From: JAFMKE01 sp964655225
GTDB taxonomy: Bacteria > Bacteroidota > Bacteroidia > Chitinophagales > UBA8649
DNA length: 64,000 nucleotides
Reading direction: 5' to 3'
Assembly (NCBI GenBank): GCA_964655225.1
Contig: CAZZMB010000001.1
Span: 1-64,000 of the forward strand
In this document: one piece after another, positions 1 to 8,944 of the stretch
Position numbering within the stretch: position 1 is the stretch's first letter
Layout of the letters: every line of letters starts with the position of its first letter
Notes under the pieces: model-generated
Told to the model about the DNA's origin: nothing
Databases searched by the model: none
What the model saw: the letters and a program-made list of their open reading frames with translations, nothing else
Program-made: the position numbers and the translations under genes

Positions 1-487
1 GCTGAGGCAATTGTTGATAGAAAACACCTCTTAATAATCTTTTCGCGATGTATGTACCACTTCCTTCGTCACCCAGTATATAAGACAAGGATGAATATTT
101 CCGAATAATATTTTTTCCGTCAAAAATACGAAATGTAGAACCTGTCCCTAAAATACAAACAATACAAGGGTGATTATCAGATACAGCCATAACAGCGCCT
201 TCTATATCTGTTTTAATATGTATTTCAGCATTATTAAAAATGGCATTGAATGATTGATTCAAGTCTTCTTTTTTGGTATCATTGGAGCAACCTGCGCCAT
301 AAAAGTTTAACTTTTTGACTCGGTCTAAATAGGGGGACAATGCGGATTGATGGATAACGGTTTGAATCTCACTAGGGCTTACAAAAAAAGGATTAAGTCC
401 AATCGTTTCAGTTCGTAAAATTTCTTCACCTTGATTTAAAAGAATCCACTCTGTTTTAGTTGAACCACTGTCTGCAATAAGTATCAT
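1..487 (-). CDS. BadF/BadG/BcrA/BcrD-type ATPase, N-acetylglucosamine kinase-like (partial, runs off left edge)
   Basis: The 162 visible residues are the N-terminal part of an ASKHA-fold kinase. The start MILIADSGSTKTEW is the phosphate-1 loop of this family, and CILGTGSTFR near residue 115 is the second phosphate loop; an ILGDEGSGTYI segment follows. In Bacteroidota such proteins are usually annotated as N-acetylglucosamine kinase or BadF-type ATPase and are thought to phosphorylate amino sugars in the cytoplasm. The ATG at 487 lies only 5 bp after the stop of the 72-residue gene upstream, so it is probably the last visible gene of the comEC-led operon. The C-terminal half is outside the window, so substrate specificity cannot be judged. 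Confidence 0.8.
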   Translation of the reverse strand, partial: MILIADSGSTKTEWILLNQGEEILRTETIGLNPFFVSPSEIQTVIHQSALSPYLDRVKKLNFYGAGCSNDTKKEDLNQSFNAIFNNAEIHIKTDIEGAVMAVSDNHPCIVCILGTGSTFRIFDGKNIIRKYSSLSYILGDEGSGTYIAKRLLRGVFYQQLPQ

Positions 488-492
488 AATAG

Positions 493-711
493 TTAGTAAT
501 ATTTCATGTTTTTGTTAAATGCAACTTGAAAATAAGCTGTATTATTGGTATTATAATTAAGGAAGCATTCGCCTGGTTCTATTATCCAATTATACGGGTA
601 TAACGCAATGAACCCATGGGTTTGAGCTATAAAGCCGAAATTTAATGGCTGGATCAGCAGTAATAAGACTAAATCAATAGCCACAAGATACTTCTTAGTC
701 AGTTCAAGCAT
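493..711 (-). CDS. 72-aa hypothetical membrane protein
   Basis: A small protein with one clear hydrophobic segment (about residues 9-30, KYLVAIDLVLLLLIQ onward) and a polar, Asn-rich C-terminus. I do not recognise the family with certainty; the motif WIIEPGECFLN is the only distinctive part. The start codon overlaps the upstream enoyl-CoA hydratase stop by one base (TAATG) and the stop is 5 bp before the downstream kinase, so it is embedded in a tightly coupled operon, which supports it being real. It could be a truncated relative of a longer membrane family. Confidence 0.55.
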   Translation of the reverse strand: MLELTKKYLVAIDLVLLLLIQPLNFGFIAQTHGFIALYPYNWIIEPGECFLNYNTNNTAYFQVAFNKNMKYY

Positions 712-1645
712 TACCAGTTAATTTCCTCTTTACTTAAGAAAGCTTGAATACCTCTTTTACAGTCTTCACTATCTCTGCCTTTAGCATTCATGACTGCAGC
801 ATAATTAAATGCATCTTCTATGGTCATGCTTTGAACCTTATTCATCATTTCTTTTGTGCTTGCTATAGATTGAGAAGAACTGGATTTCACTATACCCGAA
901 ATAAACTCATGCACCCGGTTTTGTATTGTTGCTTTAGATTCTACCGCATATAAAAGGCCCATTTTGTTTGCAGTTTTTGCATCAACTAATTGACCGGTTA
1001 ATAAAAGTTCTTTCGCTTTTCCTTCACCTATTTTACGGAGTAAGAAGACCATCACTATGGCAGGAATAAAGCCAATTTTCACTTCGGTATAACCAAACAA
1101 TGCATCTGGAGTTGCAAAAGTGAAATCACATGCAGTTGCTAANNNNNNNNNNNNNNNNNNNNNNNNNNNNNNNNNNNNNNNNNNNNNNNNNNNNNNNNNN
1201 NNNNNNNNNNNNNNNNNNNNNNNNNNNNNNNNNNNNNNNNNNTATAACCAAACAATGCATCTGGAGTTGCAAAAGTGAAATCACATGCAGTTGCTAAACC
1301 CGCACCACCTGCAATAGCGTGACCTTCCACCATGGCTACGACTACCTTACTATAGGTGTAAATATGTTGGTACAAGTCCTTCAGCTTATTAGAATCATCA
1401 AGATTCTCTTCATAAGTATTTTTTTGTAGGCCTTGCAGATAGCCTAAATCTGCTCCTGCACTAAACACCTTACCTCTGCCTCCTAATACAACACCCCGCA
1501 CTTTCTTATCGACTTCAGCCACCTTAAATGCCTCCTTCAATTCATTCACTAAATCTTCATTAAAGGCATTCCTTTTTTCGGGTCGGTTAAGCATAATATA
1601 GGCAATGCTGTCACGGAGGTAGTATTCTATCAAATTAAACTTCAT
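711..1645 (-). CDS. enoyl-CoA hydratase/isomerase family protein, interrupted by a false assembly gap
   Basis: Crotonase-fold enzyme, expected to hydrate enoyl-CoA or act on a related acyl-CoA in the cytoplasm. The N-terminal part (from the ATG at 1645) has LNRPEKRNAFNEDLV and the oxyanion-hole region GKVFSAGADLGYL and VEGHAIAGGAGLATACDF. The C-terminal part continues as FGYTEVKIGFIPAIVMVF. The two halves are separated by 100 N flanked by identical 55-bp copies; deleting the N run and one copy (155 bases) restores one frame of 259 residues, the usual size of the family. The gene is therefore intact in the organism. Its start overlaps the comEC stop by one base (TAATG), implying translational coupling. 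Confidence 0.88.
1088..1297. other. Assembly gap (100 N) flanked by an identical 55-bp duplication
   Basis: Positions 1143-1242 are N. The 55 bases at 1088-1142 are identical to those at 1243-1297. Two contigs that actually overlap were joined with a fixed 100-N spacer instead of being merged. The coding frame of the enoyl-CoA hydratase is restored when 155 bases are removed, which shows this is an artefact and not a biological repeat. Confidence 0.97.
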
Positions 1646-3720
1646 TATTTATTTAGTTTTTGTTCAAAAGCCACAGAATCTTGCACAAAGTAACAATTAA
1701 TATTTAAGTCTTTACAAGCAGATTTCCATACATTATAAAGATAATAATTATTGGTACTGTCAAATATATATATATCAGCCTTTAGCATTTCATGGATTCG
1801 ATTGAGGTTGGTGTCATCTTGATGGCACAGCACAACGTAGTCAAGGCTTCGTGTTGAACTCGGTAAACGGTGTTCGCCATTGATTATAGCTATGTTATAG
1901 TCGCAGAATGAAAGGAAGGATAAACCAGGGTGAAGAGTTTTTACTTTTTGTGTGTTAAGCCGGTTGGCTAATGCATTGTTTTTGGTAATAAAACTAATAT
2001 TTGCAGCTTCCTTCTTAGTATATGTTGTATAAATCGTTTGATGTGACCCAGATCTAAAAGTTATCAATGCTTCCTTTTTCGTATGATATACAGTGAAATC
2101 ATTGGAATGTGTTTGCGTAATTTTATTGATGCTAAAAGAAGAAACAAGCAGGAATAGAAAGAAGAAAGCACCAATCAACCATTTGCCTTGTCGGTTGGTC
2201 AGATAGCCTGCCAATATTAGGATAAACAGATAACTTAGGATTACTTCATGTTTGTGCAGCCACCAACCAGGACTTATAGCACCTGGTAGATTACTAAGTA
2301 TACGTAAGGATTCATTTAAGCAGGAAATAATATTTTGCAACAATTGACCAATAGGGCTCAAGAGGCAATTAAAAGGAGCACTGACAAAGGTCAAGATACC
2401 CAGATAAATTATAAGGCTGGCGGCGGGAATGACCAAAATATTGCTTAGTAGGAAGTAAACCGGAAACTGATGAAAGTAGAACAAGCTGAGCGGGAGAGTG
2501 CCAATTTGTGCTGATAGAGAGACTGAGCTAAGGATCCAAATTTTATCAATGATCCATTGTTTTGGCAGATAAAGTGAATAAATTTTGGGTTGAAAATAAA
2601 TAATTGATATGACGGCGCAATAGGACAACTGAAAACCTATATCGAGTATGATATTGGCTTGAAAAACGGTTAGTATTAAGGCTGAAGCTGCCAATAGATT
2701 GTAAATACTCACATGTTGTTTTGTGCCTTTACCTATCGCTATGAAGGAAAACATCGTTGCTGCTCTTAGCACAGAAGGAGACCCTCCCGTGATTATTGCA
2801 TATAACCAAATTCCCGAAATGAGAAGTATAACTTTTCGTTGGCTATTGCTATTAAAAAAGAATAATATATGCGAAAGAATGAGATAGATAATTCCTACAT
2901 GTAAACCACTTACCGCTAAAACATGCATTGCACCACTATTCGAAAAATTTAGTTTGGTCGTATGGCTGAGGAGGTGTTTATTTCCTAGAAGTAGTGCCTG
3001 AGCGATTGATCTTTCTTCAACTTTTGGCACAGCTTTAAGCAGAATTTCCGCTAAATAGCCGCGCAAGCTATCTAGCATATGGGGAATTCTTCGTGATATT
3101 TTGCGTTTTAAGGGTATTGAAAGAATGGTATCTACAAAGACTTGATGAAATATTTGTTGAGCAGCAAGGTAATTGGCATAATTGAACTGCTGGGGGTTTT
3201 TTGATACTTCTATGGGTTTTGGGATGCAATACGTATAAAATTCGTCACCAAGTTTCATCTGGGAGAATTTGTCGGTCTTTGAAAAATATAATAGAACTTT
3301 TCCTGTGATGGTATTTGATGAATTTATTGAATGCCTTGTTAGCAACTGTCCAAGGGCTTGATATGAATTTGTTTTTTCCTCAAGGGTTTGAATTAACCTA
3401 AAACGATGTAGAGTTTTTTCCGATGGGTTTAAATTGCTCAGATGACTTTTCAGCTGTTTTTGATCTATTACTGCTTTGTTAAAGCCCAAAAGTAGTATGC
3501 ACAGAAATAAGAAAAAATTGACTATGGTGGTTTGTTGTCTTAGATAATCAGCGGAATAGTTAAGCTTAACAACAATTGCAGTGAAAAGGGAAATACTCAG
3601 AATTAAAAGAGGTATGGGGTAGGGAATAAGTTGCGGGAATTGAAGACCTATGTATGTACCTATTGCGTAAACGAGATATACTCGAAGCAAGGGTATTTCT
3701 TTCAAGAAGACGTTACTCAT
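1645..3720 (-). CDS. comEC: ComEC/Rec2-type competence DNA-uptake channel
   Basis: About 691 residues, a polytopic inner-membrane protein of the ComEC/Rec2 family, which carries single-stranded DNA across the inner membrane during natural transformation. An N-terminal DUF4131-like part with membrane helices and an OB-like region is followed by the Competence domain, whose hallmark AVSGLHVGIIYLIL is present (about residue 270), preceded by LLLGNKHLL. The C-terminus (after about residue 550) is short and has no HxHxDH metallo-beta-lactamase motif, so this is the shorter form seen in Bacteroidota. I chose the ATG at 3720 over the TTG at 3726. It heads a coupled run with the enoyl-CoA hydratase, a small protein and a kinase; none is an obvious competence gene. 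Confidence 0.9.
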   Translation of the reverse strand: MSNVFLKEIPLLRVYLVYAIGTYIGLQFPQLIPYPIPLLILSISLFTAIVVKLNYSADYLRQQTTIVNFFLFLCILLLGFNKAVIDQKQLKSHLSNLNPSEKTLHRFRLIQTLEEKTNSYQALGQLLTRHSINSSNTITGKVLLYFSKTDKFSQMKLGDEFYTYCIPKPIEVSKNPQQFNYANYLAAQQIFHQVFVDTILSIPLKRKISRRIPHMLDSLRGYLAEILLKAVPKVEERSIAQALLLGNKHLLSHTTKLNFSNSGAMHVLAVSGLHVGIIYLILSHILFFFNSNSQRKVILLISGIWLYAIITGGSPSVLRAATMFSFIAIGKGTKQHVSIYNLLAASALILTVFQANIILDIGFQLSYCAVISIIYFQPKIYSLYLPKQWIIDKIWILSSVSLSAQIGTLPLSLFYFHQFPVYFLLSNILVIPAASLIIYLGILTFVSAPFNCLLSPIGQLLQNIISCLNESLRILSNLPGAISPGWWLHKHEVILSYLFILILAGYLTNRQGKWLIGAFFFLFLLVSSFSINKITQTHSNDFTVYHTKKEALITFRSGSHQTIYTTYTKKEAANISFITKNNALANRLNTQKVKTLHPGLSFLSFCDYNIAIINGEHRLPSSTRSLDYVVLCHQDDTNLNRIHEMLKADIYIFDSTNNYYLYNVWKSACKDLNINCYFVQDSVAFEQKLNK

Positions 3721-3750
3721 ATACAAAATAGTTAATGTATATGAATGTAA

Positions 3751-3781
3751 ATAAAAATGCCCCGAACAAGTCGAGGCATTT
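3751..3781 (-). terminator. Rho-independent terminator after the T9SS-secreted protein gene
   Basis: Inverted repeat AAATGCCCCGA / TCGAGGCATTT with one mismatch and loop ACAAG (3755-3781). On the minus strand it is followed by a T-rich stretch. It lies between the stop of the secreted-protein gene (3803) and the start of comEC. Confidence 0.7.
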
Positions 3782-3802
3782 ATTAGTTGAACTTAATTGT
3801 TC

Positions 3803-6800
3803 TTATTTCATAATCACTCGCTTAGATATTGTAGCGTTATCAGAAGAAATATTTACGAAGTAAATCCCTGCGGCATTACCTTCTAAATTGAAAGTAACCG
3901 TTTCTTTTGAATTTACTTTAGATAAATCTTGAGATGCAATTACTGCTCCCAGAACATTAGTTACTTCAACAGTTAAGTTTGAAGCACTTGTTTCAGAAAT
4001 CTCCACATTCAACACACCATTTGTTGGGTTAGGGTAGATGTCTATTGCAGCATTTAAATCATTTCTATCAGCAATGCCAACGCTAAGCTCAACTGTTTTA
4101 CAAACAGTACTTGCTGGCTTATTGAAAGGTGCATCATTAAATCGGTTTCTAACCGTCAAGCATACATTGTATGATGGATAGTTAGCATCATTAGCAGAAT
4201 ATGTAGGTACTCCTGAAGTTGATGCGGCAGCGCTACTTGTTTGACCATTGTCAAAATCCCAGCTATATGAGTTCGGATTATCTGTAGATGAATTGGTTAA
4301 GATAAGTCCAGTCGATGTTGGGATAAAGCTAAAGTCTGCAGTTGGCTCTTTACCTACTCTTACCGTTAAGTTTTGAGTAGTTGTGTTACCGTTTTCATCT
4401 TCAGCTGTGAATACAACAGTATAGTTGCCAGCTGTACCTTCGTCTACAGCGCTATTATCTGCAGTAACTGTTACAATTTGACCATTACAATTAGGGTCAG
4501 AAGCAGCAGTTGCTGGAGCAACAAAATTTTCAGCTAAGTAGGTATAGTTAATTCCTCCTTCAGTGTAAGAATTAGCAGGAGTCGCTAAATCGTTGTCATT
4601 AATAATATTTAACACAGGAGCTGTGTTATCTACCACATATACCTCTCTAATTTCATTTGCTGAATTTCCAGATAAATCAACTGCGGTGTAGCTCACATTG
4701 TATGTTCCAACAGAATTAATATCCAGTGCTGAAGCATCAATTGTAACAGAAACAACAAAATCTACTAGATCAAAAGCTGATGCACCCAATTCATTATAGA
4801 ATGTACAAGCTTCAATCGTATCTGATGAATTGCCATTTAGTGCAATTGCTGGTGCAGTGACATCTGATCCTATAACTTCTACATATCTAATGGCTGTAAC
4901 TTGATTACCACTGTTATCAGTTATAATGTACTGATAGGTATAGAATCCATTTACATTATTGTTAGGATTAACATTATCAATTTCAACTGGAGCTGCTGGT
5001 TCGCATCCATTATCGGCATAAGCTAATCCAGGATCAACATATGTATTTCCGTTGATTAAAGCTAATGTATCTGGCCCAACAAATGTAAATGTTGGATTGA
5101 TAGAATCAGGTAAAACCGTTACCACAATACCGTTTAAGGTATCACTTAAATTTCCTGCATTGTCTTCTAAGTACATGCCGAAAGTGTATGTCCCTGGCGT
5201 ATTGTAGTCTGGAGGAGTACCAACTGTCTGAACCATATTTATGTCTGGACCTTGAGGTACATCGTCAATATTCAAAATAGCTTCAAGATCTTCAACTGAT
5301 GGAGGACAGCCTGCTAAAGAGGAAATCGTTGTATTTGTTGAATCTAAAAATGCAATAGTTGGGCATGTTTCATCCAACGGTGTCACAATTGAAGCTGTAG
5401 GTATATCATCATACATAATCATGTTTGTCCCATAGTTATGAATATATCCTGATGGTGGTTGCAAAGCGTTTCCTGGACGCTCATCTTGTTGCCAAATTAC
5501 AGGAACTGATCCACCGAAGAATTTTCTTGGCACACCAGGGTAAGCACATTCTGCAGTATCCATATTTGATACGTTTATTGGACCTTCCCATGTTGCACCA
5601 TTATCACTGGACTTTAACATAAAAACATCTTTAAACAAAAAACCATCAGGAGATGAGTTTATAGCAAATCCAAGGCTATCAATCATCGCAGTTCTCATTC
5701 GAGAATATGCCACAACTAAATCTCCATTCTCTCCATAACCTGCACTTGGTTGGGATACAAAAGATGATGCATACAAACTAAATTGAATAAAATCTGGGTC
5801 ACTTATTACTGTGTTTGGGTATAAAGGATTACATCCTGCTCCAGCTTCAACAGTGAATCTTGAAGCGTGTAAAGTTTTCGGTGCAGTCATATTTTCATTC
5901 CAGTACAACAAACCTTCAGAAAAAGGAATAACGGTACCTTCTTGAAATGCATCTTTTTGATATTCTAATTTACCCATCCAAACATGCACCATATCGTTGT
6001 CATCAACTATAATAGAGTATGATTCATCACTGATGTCTTGTAGCAATGCTGATTCAGAACTTTCTCCAGAATAATTATTCGGAGTAGGATTGCCATTTTC
6101 ATCTAGAACTTCTACCATTTTAGTGGATGTCCAAGTCGTACCGAAATCAGTAGATTTCAATACGAAAGAATTGTATCTTCCAACTACTAAAGCGATTGTT
6201 CCATTGTCGTTACCATCCAATGCATAAGCATCAGCACCGATAGTTACAAAGTTGTTACCATTAACGAAAGGTAAAACACCTTCAGTCCATGTAGCACCAC
6301 CATCTAATGAACGGTGGTAGTATAATCCACCATCAACTCCATTTACGAAAGTTCCAATCTGCACAGAGCTTACAATAAAGATAGAATCACCTGATATTGC
6401 AATTCTTGGCCATGTAGCATCGTCTGAGAAGGTGAAGTTAGGATTTGTAGAGTTTAGAGAAGTTGTATTCCACGTGCTACCAGAGCCTAAATCTCTATTT
6501 TGGACTTGAAGACCACCGAAAGAAGTCGTACCATCTGCAAAGTGGGTGATGATCATTTCTTCCCCATTCCCTAATAAGCCAATGTTTGACCAACCCGTTC
6601 TTGCAATATCAAAACGAGTAAAACCTGAAGCTGGAAAACTTGTTTCTGACCACACACCTGCAGCATTTCTGTAATTATAACCAGTTCCACGATCCGGAGC
6701 TGTCTCATTTCCTGTCAAACTTCTTGTGTAGGTAATCACAACATCTCCAGTTGCGTTTGTTGCCACTCTTCGACAGTTAGCGTTGTTTGTTTGCAAATCG

Positions 6801-6886
6801 TAAGTGGTTCGTCCTACTTGCGTTTGGGCGAATACTGAAAAGAAAGCAAAACATAAAAAACTTAAAAGTAAACCTTTTTTCATCAT
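3803..6886 (-). CDS. Large secreted Asp-box / Ig-like / PKD protein with T9SS type A sorting domain
   Basis: 1027 residues. Residues 1-20 are a Sec signal peptide (KGLLLSFLCFAFFSVFA). The N-terminal half holds Asp-box (BNR) repeats of the sialidase type, such as SLDGGATW, STDFGTTW and SSDNGATWEGP, which form a beta-propeller. The middle has DUF5011/HYR-like Ig-fold repeats (PTFTFVGPDTLALINGNTYV; APAIALNGNSSDTIE), then a PKD-like domain (SYSWDFDNGQTSS). The last ~75 residues start at IDIYPNPTNGVLNVEI and end in AGIYFVNISSDNATISKRVI, a classic type IX secretion sorting domain. It is expected to be exported and attached to the cell surface. Catalytic sialidase residues cannot be assigned, so no enzyme activity is claimed. 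Flanked by a terminator and a promoter, so probably monocistronic. Confidence 0.9.
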   Translation of the reverse strand: MMKKGLLLSFLCFAFFSVFAQTQVGRTTYDLQTNNANCRRVATNATGDVVITYTRSLTGNETAPDRGTGYNYRNAAGVWSETSFPASGFTRFDIARTGWSNIGLLGNGEEMIITHFADGTTSFGGLQVQNRDLGSGSTWNTTSLNSTNPNFTFSDDATWPRIAISGDSIFIVSSVQIGTFVNGVDGGLYYHRSLDGGATWTEGVLPFVNGNNFVTIGADAYALDGNDNGTIALVVGRYNSFVLKSTDFGTTWTSTKMVEVLDENGNPTPNNYSGESSESALLQDISDESYSIIVDDNDMVHVWMGKLEYQKDAFQEGTVIPFSEGLLYWNENMTAPKTLHASRFTVEAGAGCNPLYPNTVISDPDFIQFSLYASSFVSQPSAGYGENGDLVVAYSRMRTAMIDSLGFAINSSPDGFLFKDVFMLKSSDNGATWEGPINVSNMDTAECAYPGVPRKFFGGSVPVIWQQDERPGNALQPPSGYIHNYGTNMIMYDDIPTASIVTPLDETCPTIAFLDSTNTTISSLAGCPPSVEDLEAILNIDDVPQGPDINMVQTVGTPPDYNTPGTYTFGMYLEDNAGNLSDTLNGIVVTVLPDSINPTFTFVGPDTLALINGNTYVDPGLAYADNGCEPAAPVEIDNVNPNNNVNGFYTYQYIITDNSGNQVTAIRYVEVIGSDVTAPAIALNGNSSDTIEACTFYNELGASAFDLVDFVVSVTIDASALDINSVGTYNVSYTAVDLSGNSANEIREVYVVDNTAPVLNIINDNDLATPANSYTEGGINYTYLAENFVAPATAASDPNCNGQIVTVTADNSAVDEGTAGNYTVVFTAEDENGNTTTQNLTVRVGKEPTADFSFIPTSTGLILTNSSTDNPNSYSWDFDNGQTSSAAASTSGVPTYSANDANYPSYNVCLTVRNRFNDAPFNKPASTVCKTVELSVGIADRNDLNAAIDIYPNPTNGVLNVEISETSASNLTVEVTNVLGAVIASQDLSKVNSKETVTFNLEGNAAGIYFVNISSDNATISKRVIMK

Positions 6887-7000
6887 TTTGTTTTTAGTTA
6901 TTAAATTGTTAAAGCATTAAAGTTAAAAATAATTTGCATTAATCTAGGAATTGTTCCCGGAATTATTTACCGAATTTTTGTATTTTGAAAATAGAAGTAC
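6887..7000. other. Intergenic region between yidC and the secreted-protein gene
   Basis: Short AT-rich spacer on the minus strand. It holds the promoter-like TAACTTTA at 6918-6925 for the downstream secreted-protein gene. No convincing terminator for yidC is visible. Confidence 0.6.
6918..6925 (-). promoter_or_regulatory. Bacteroidota -7 box (TAACTTTA) for the T9SS-secreted protein
   Basis: Reads TAACTTTA on the minus strand, one mismatch from TAnnTTTG, 31 nt before the ATG at 6886. No clear -33 TTG is seen, so this is a moderate call. Confidence 0.5.
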
Positions 7001-8890
7001 CTATTTCTTTTTTTGCTGCATCTGCTGTTGCTGTTGCTGCTTGTATACTTCTTCCATTTTAGTGGCCCATTTTGATTTTTTTACAGGCTTTTTCTTGTTT
7101 TCCTCCAGCTGCGCTTTGATTTGGTCTTCATCAATGAAAAACTTATTAATCACAAATTGCTGTCCAAATGTTATCATATTCGATAAGAAGTAATAATAAG
7201 TTAAGGCTGCAGGGAAGCTATTGAATAGAAATAACAAAAAGAAGGGGAAGATATAAGGCATATATTTCATCATTTCCATTCCTGGTTGGCTAGGCTGAGA
7301 TTGCATTTGGGGATTGAACTTAGCCATTAAAATAGATGAGACCGTCATTAAAATGGTAAATACACTCAGGTGATTTCCTAACAAGGGAATACTTTTCGCC
7401 CAAGTCAATAAAGGAATCGTATCGAAGGTTGATAAATCTTGTGCCCACAAGAAACTCTCCTGTCTTAACTCGATAGAAGAAGGAAAGAAGTAAAACATAG
7501 CCAATAGGAAAGGCATTTGTAAGAGCATTGGCAAACAGCCACCAAACATACTCACACCTGTCTTACTATAGAGATCCATTTGAGCTCGGGAATAACCGGC
7601 AGAGTCATCGCCAAATTGCTTCTTAAGCTCATCTAACTCAGGTTTTAAAACTCGTTGTTTTGCAGTAGACACATAAGACTTGAAAGTCAAAGGCATTAAG
7701 ATCATCTTAATAATCAAGGTCATTATTAAAATGATTATTCCATAGTTAGGAATGAATTTCTCAATGAAATTGAACAATGGAATTATTAACCAGGCATTTA
7801 TCCATTTCACCCATCTGAATAAAAAGAAATCAGCACTTAACTCAACGACTTGCTGCATATCGTTGTTGTAAGCCTTCAACATCTTGTAATTATTTGGACC
7901 ATAAAACAACTGCATGTCAAAAGACTGTTCCACCTCTGAAAAATCTAATGCAATTGACATCTCACCATGGAATCCTGCAACTTTTGTACTATCATCACTT
8001 TCGATGTCAGTTTCAACGATTACATCCGTAAAAGTATTTTCATTTAAAAAAGTAGCATTGAAGAATCGTTGTTTAAAACTCAACCATAAAATACTAGCCT
8101 CTATACTCTCTTCTTTAGATTTACCTACACCAATATGCTCAACATCGTCTTCAAACACCTTCCAGTAAGCAGTAGACTTTGTCTTTTCACTAGACATATC
8201 TTGTTCGTGCTTACTTGCTTCATAATCCCAAGTTAGCTTTAGTTCATCTGCTTTGGTGTCTAAAACACTTTGTAAATTATTTAATTGTAATTGATAATCT
8301 ACGAGATAAGAGTTACTTGGCAAAGTATAAGTAAACTGGACACTTCCGCTTCCTGCAGTAGCTGTGAAAATTACACTTTCTCCATCTTCTTTAGCTTGGA
8401 AGAATAAGTCTTCCGTTGCCACAGAATTACCGTTGGCCAATGTCAATAAGTAATTAATTTGCTGAGTCTCCTCAACCAACATTAATGGCTCTTGATTGAA
8501 ATCTTTAAATTCTTTTAACTCTATTGTTTTAACCTGAGCTCCTTTAGAACTCAAAGTTATTTTTAACAATTCATTCTCTAAAACAATCTCTTCTTCAGAT
8601 CCGTTAGCTAATGGATAAAACTCACCCAATCTATTTTTTGCTGCATAGTCTGCTGCGTCAACTTTTATAGAATCTCCATTCTCCACTATAATGAGAGTTG
8701 CAGGCTCGAGGGTATTCGAATCTAAAGTAGATAGGGTTGATTCTAAGAAGTCATTTGATTGAGCCTCCTCAGTGGCAACTTCACCCTCGTTGACGGGAGA
8801 ATCTACACTTTTAAAAAATCTGGCGGCTAGTAAGTACACGATAATACTTATTAATATGATGCCGATGTATTGACTTCTTCCTTCGTTCAT
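7001..8890 (-). CDS. yidC: Membrane protein insertase YidC
   Basis: 629 residues, the usual size of a Gram-negative YidC, which inserts and folds inner-membrane proteins alone or with SecYEG. Residue 1-25 (QYIGIILISIIVYLLAARFF) is the N-terminal anchor; a large periplasmic beta-sandwich domain follows to about residue 340; the conserved C-terminal insertase core begins near NYGIIILIMTLIIKMILMPL and contains YSKTGVSMFGGCLPMLLQMP. The tail is Gln/Lys-rich (KQQQQQQMQQKKK), typical of a ribosome-facing basic end. A -7 box lies 26 nt upstream of the ATG. Confidence 0.97.
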   Translation of the reverse strand: MNEGRSQYIGIILISIIVYLLAARFFKSVDSPVNEGEVATEEAQSNDFLESTLSTLDSNTLEPATLIIVENGDSIKVDAADYAAKNRLGEFYPLANGSEEEIVLENELLKITLSSKGAQVKTIELKEFKDFNQEPLMLVEETQQINYLLTLANGNSVATEDLFFQAKEDGESVIFTATAGSGSVQFTYTLPSNSYLVDYQLQLNNLQSVLDTKADELKLTWDYEASKHEQDMSSEKTKSTAYWKVFEDDVEHIGVGKSKEESIEASILWLSFKQRFFNATFLNENTFTDVIVETDIESDDSTKVAGFHGEMSIALDFSEVEQSFDMQLFYGPNNYKMLKAYNNDMQQVVELSADFFLFRWVKWINAWLIIPLFNFIEKFIPNYGIIILIMTLIIKMILMPLTFKSYVSTAKQRVLKPELDELKKQFGDDSAGYSRAQMDLYSKTGVSMFGGCLPMLLQMPFLLAMFYFFPSSIELRQESFLWAQDLSTFDTIPLLTWAKSIPLLGNHLSVFTILMTVSSILMAKFNPQMQSQPSQPGMEMMKYMPYIFPFFLLFLFNSFPAALTYYYFLSNMITFGQQFVINKFFIDEDQIKAQLEENKKKPVKKSKWATKMEEVYKQQQQQQMQQKKK

Positions 8891-8916
8891 GAAAATTGTT
8901 AATTTATTTGAGGGTG

Positions 8917-8924
8917 CAAAAGTA
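8917..8924 (-). promoter_or_regulatory. Bacteroidota -7 box (TACTTTTG) for yidC
   Basis: Perfect TAnnTTTG match on the minus strand, followed by CACCC, 26 nt before the yidC ATG at 8890. It lies in the short space between purB and yidC, so yidC can be transcribed apart from purB. Confidence 0.7.
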
Positions 8925-8944
8925 AGGTTTTTATCATTTAAGTT

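Noticed and set aside
711..1100. Separate gene starting MFGYTEVKIGF
   Set aside because: It is the C-terminal half of the enoyl-CoA hydratase; the apparent start comes from the duplicated 55 bp next to the N run.
1088..1297. 55-bp direct repeat as a mobile-element target duplication or attachment site
   Set aside because: The flanks are identical over exactly 55 bp at both N100 gaps, and merging restores a normal gene; it is an assembly artefact.
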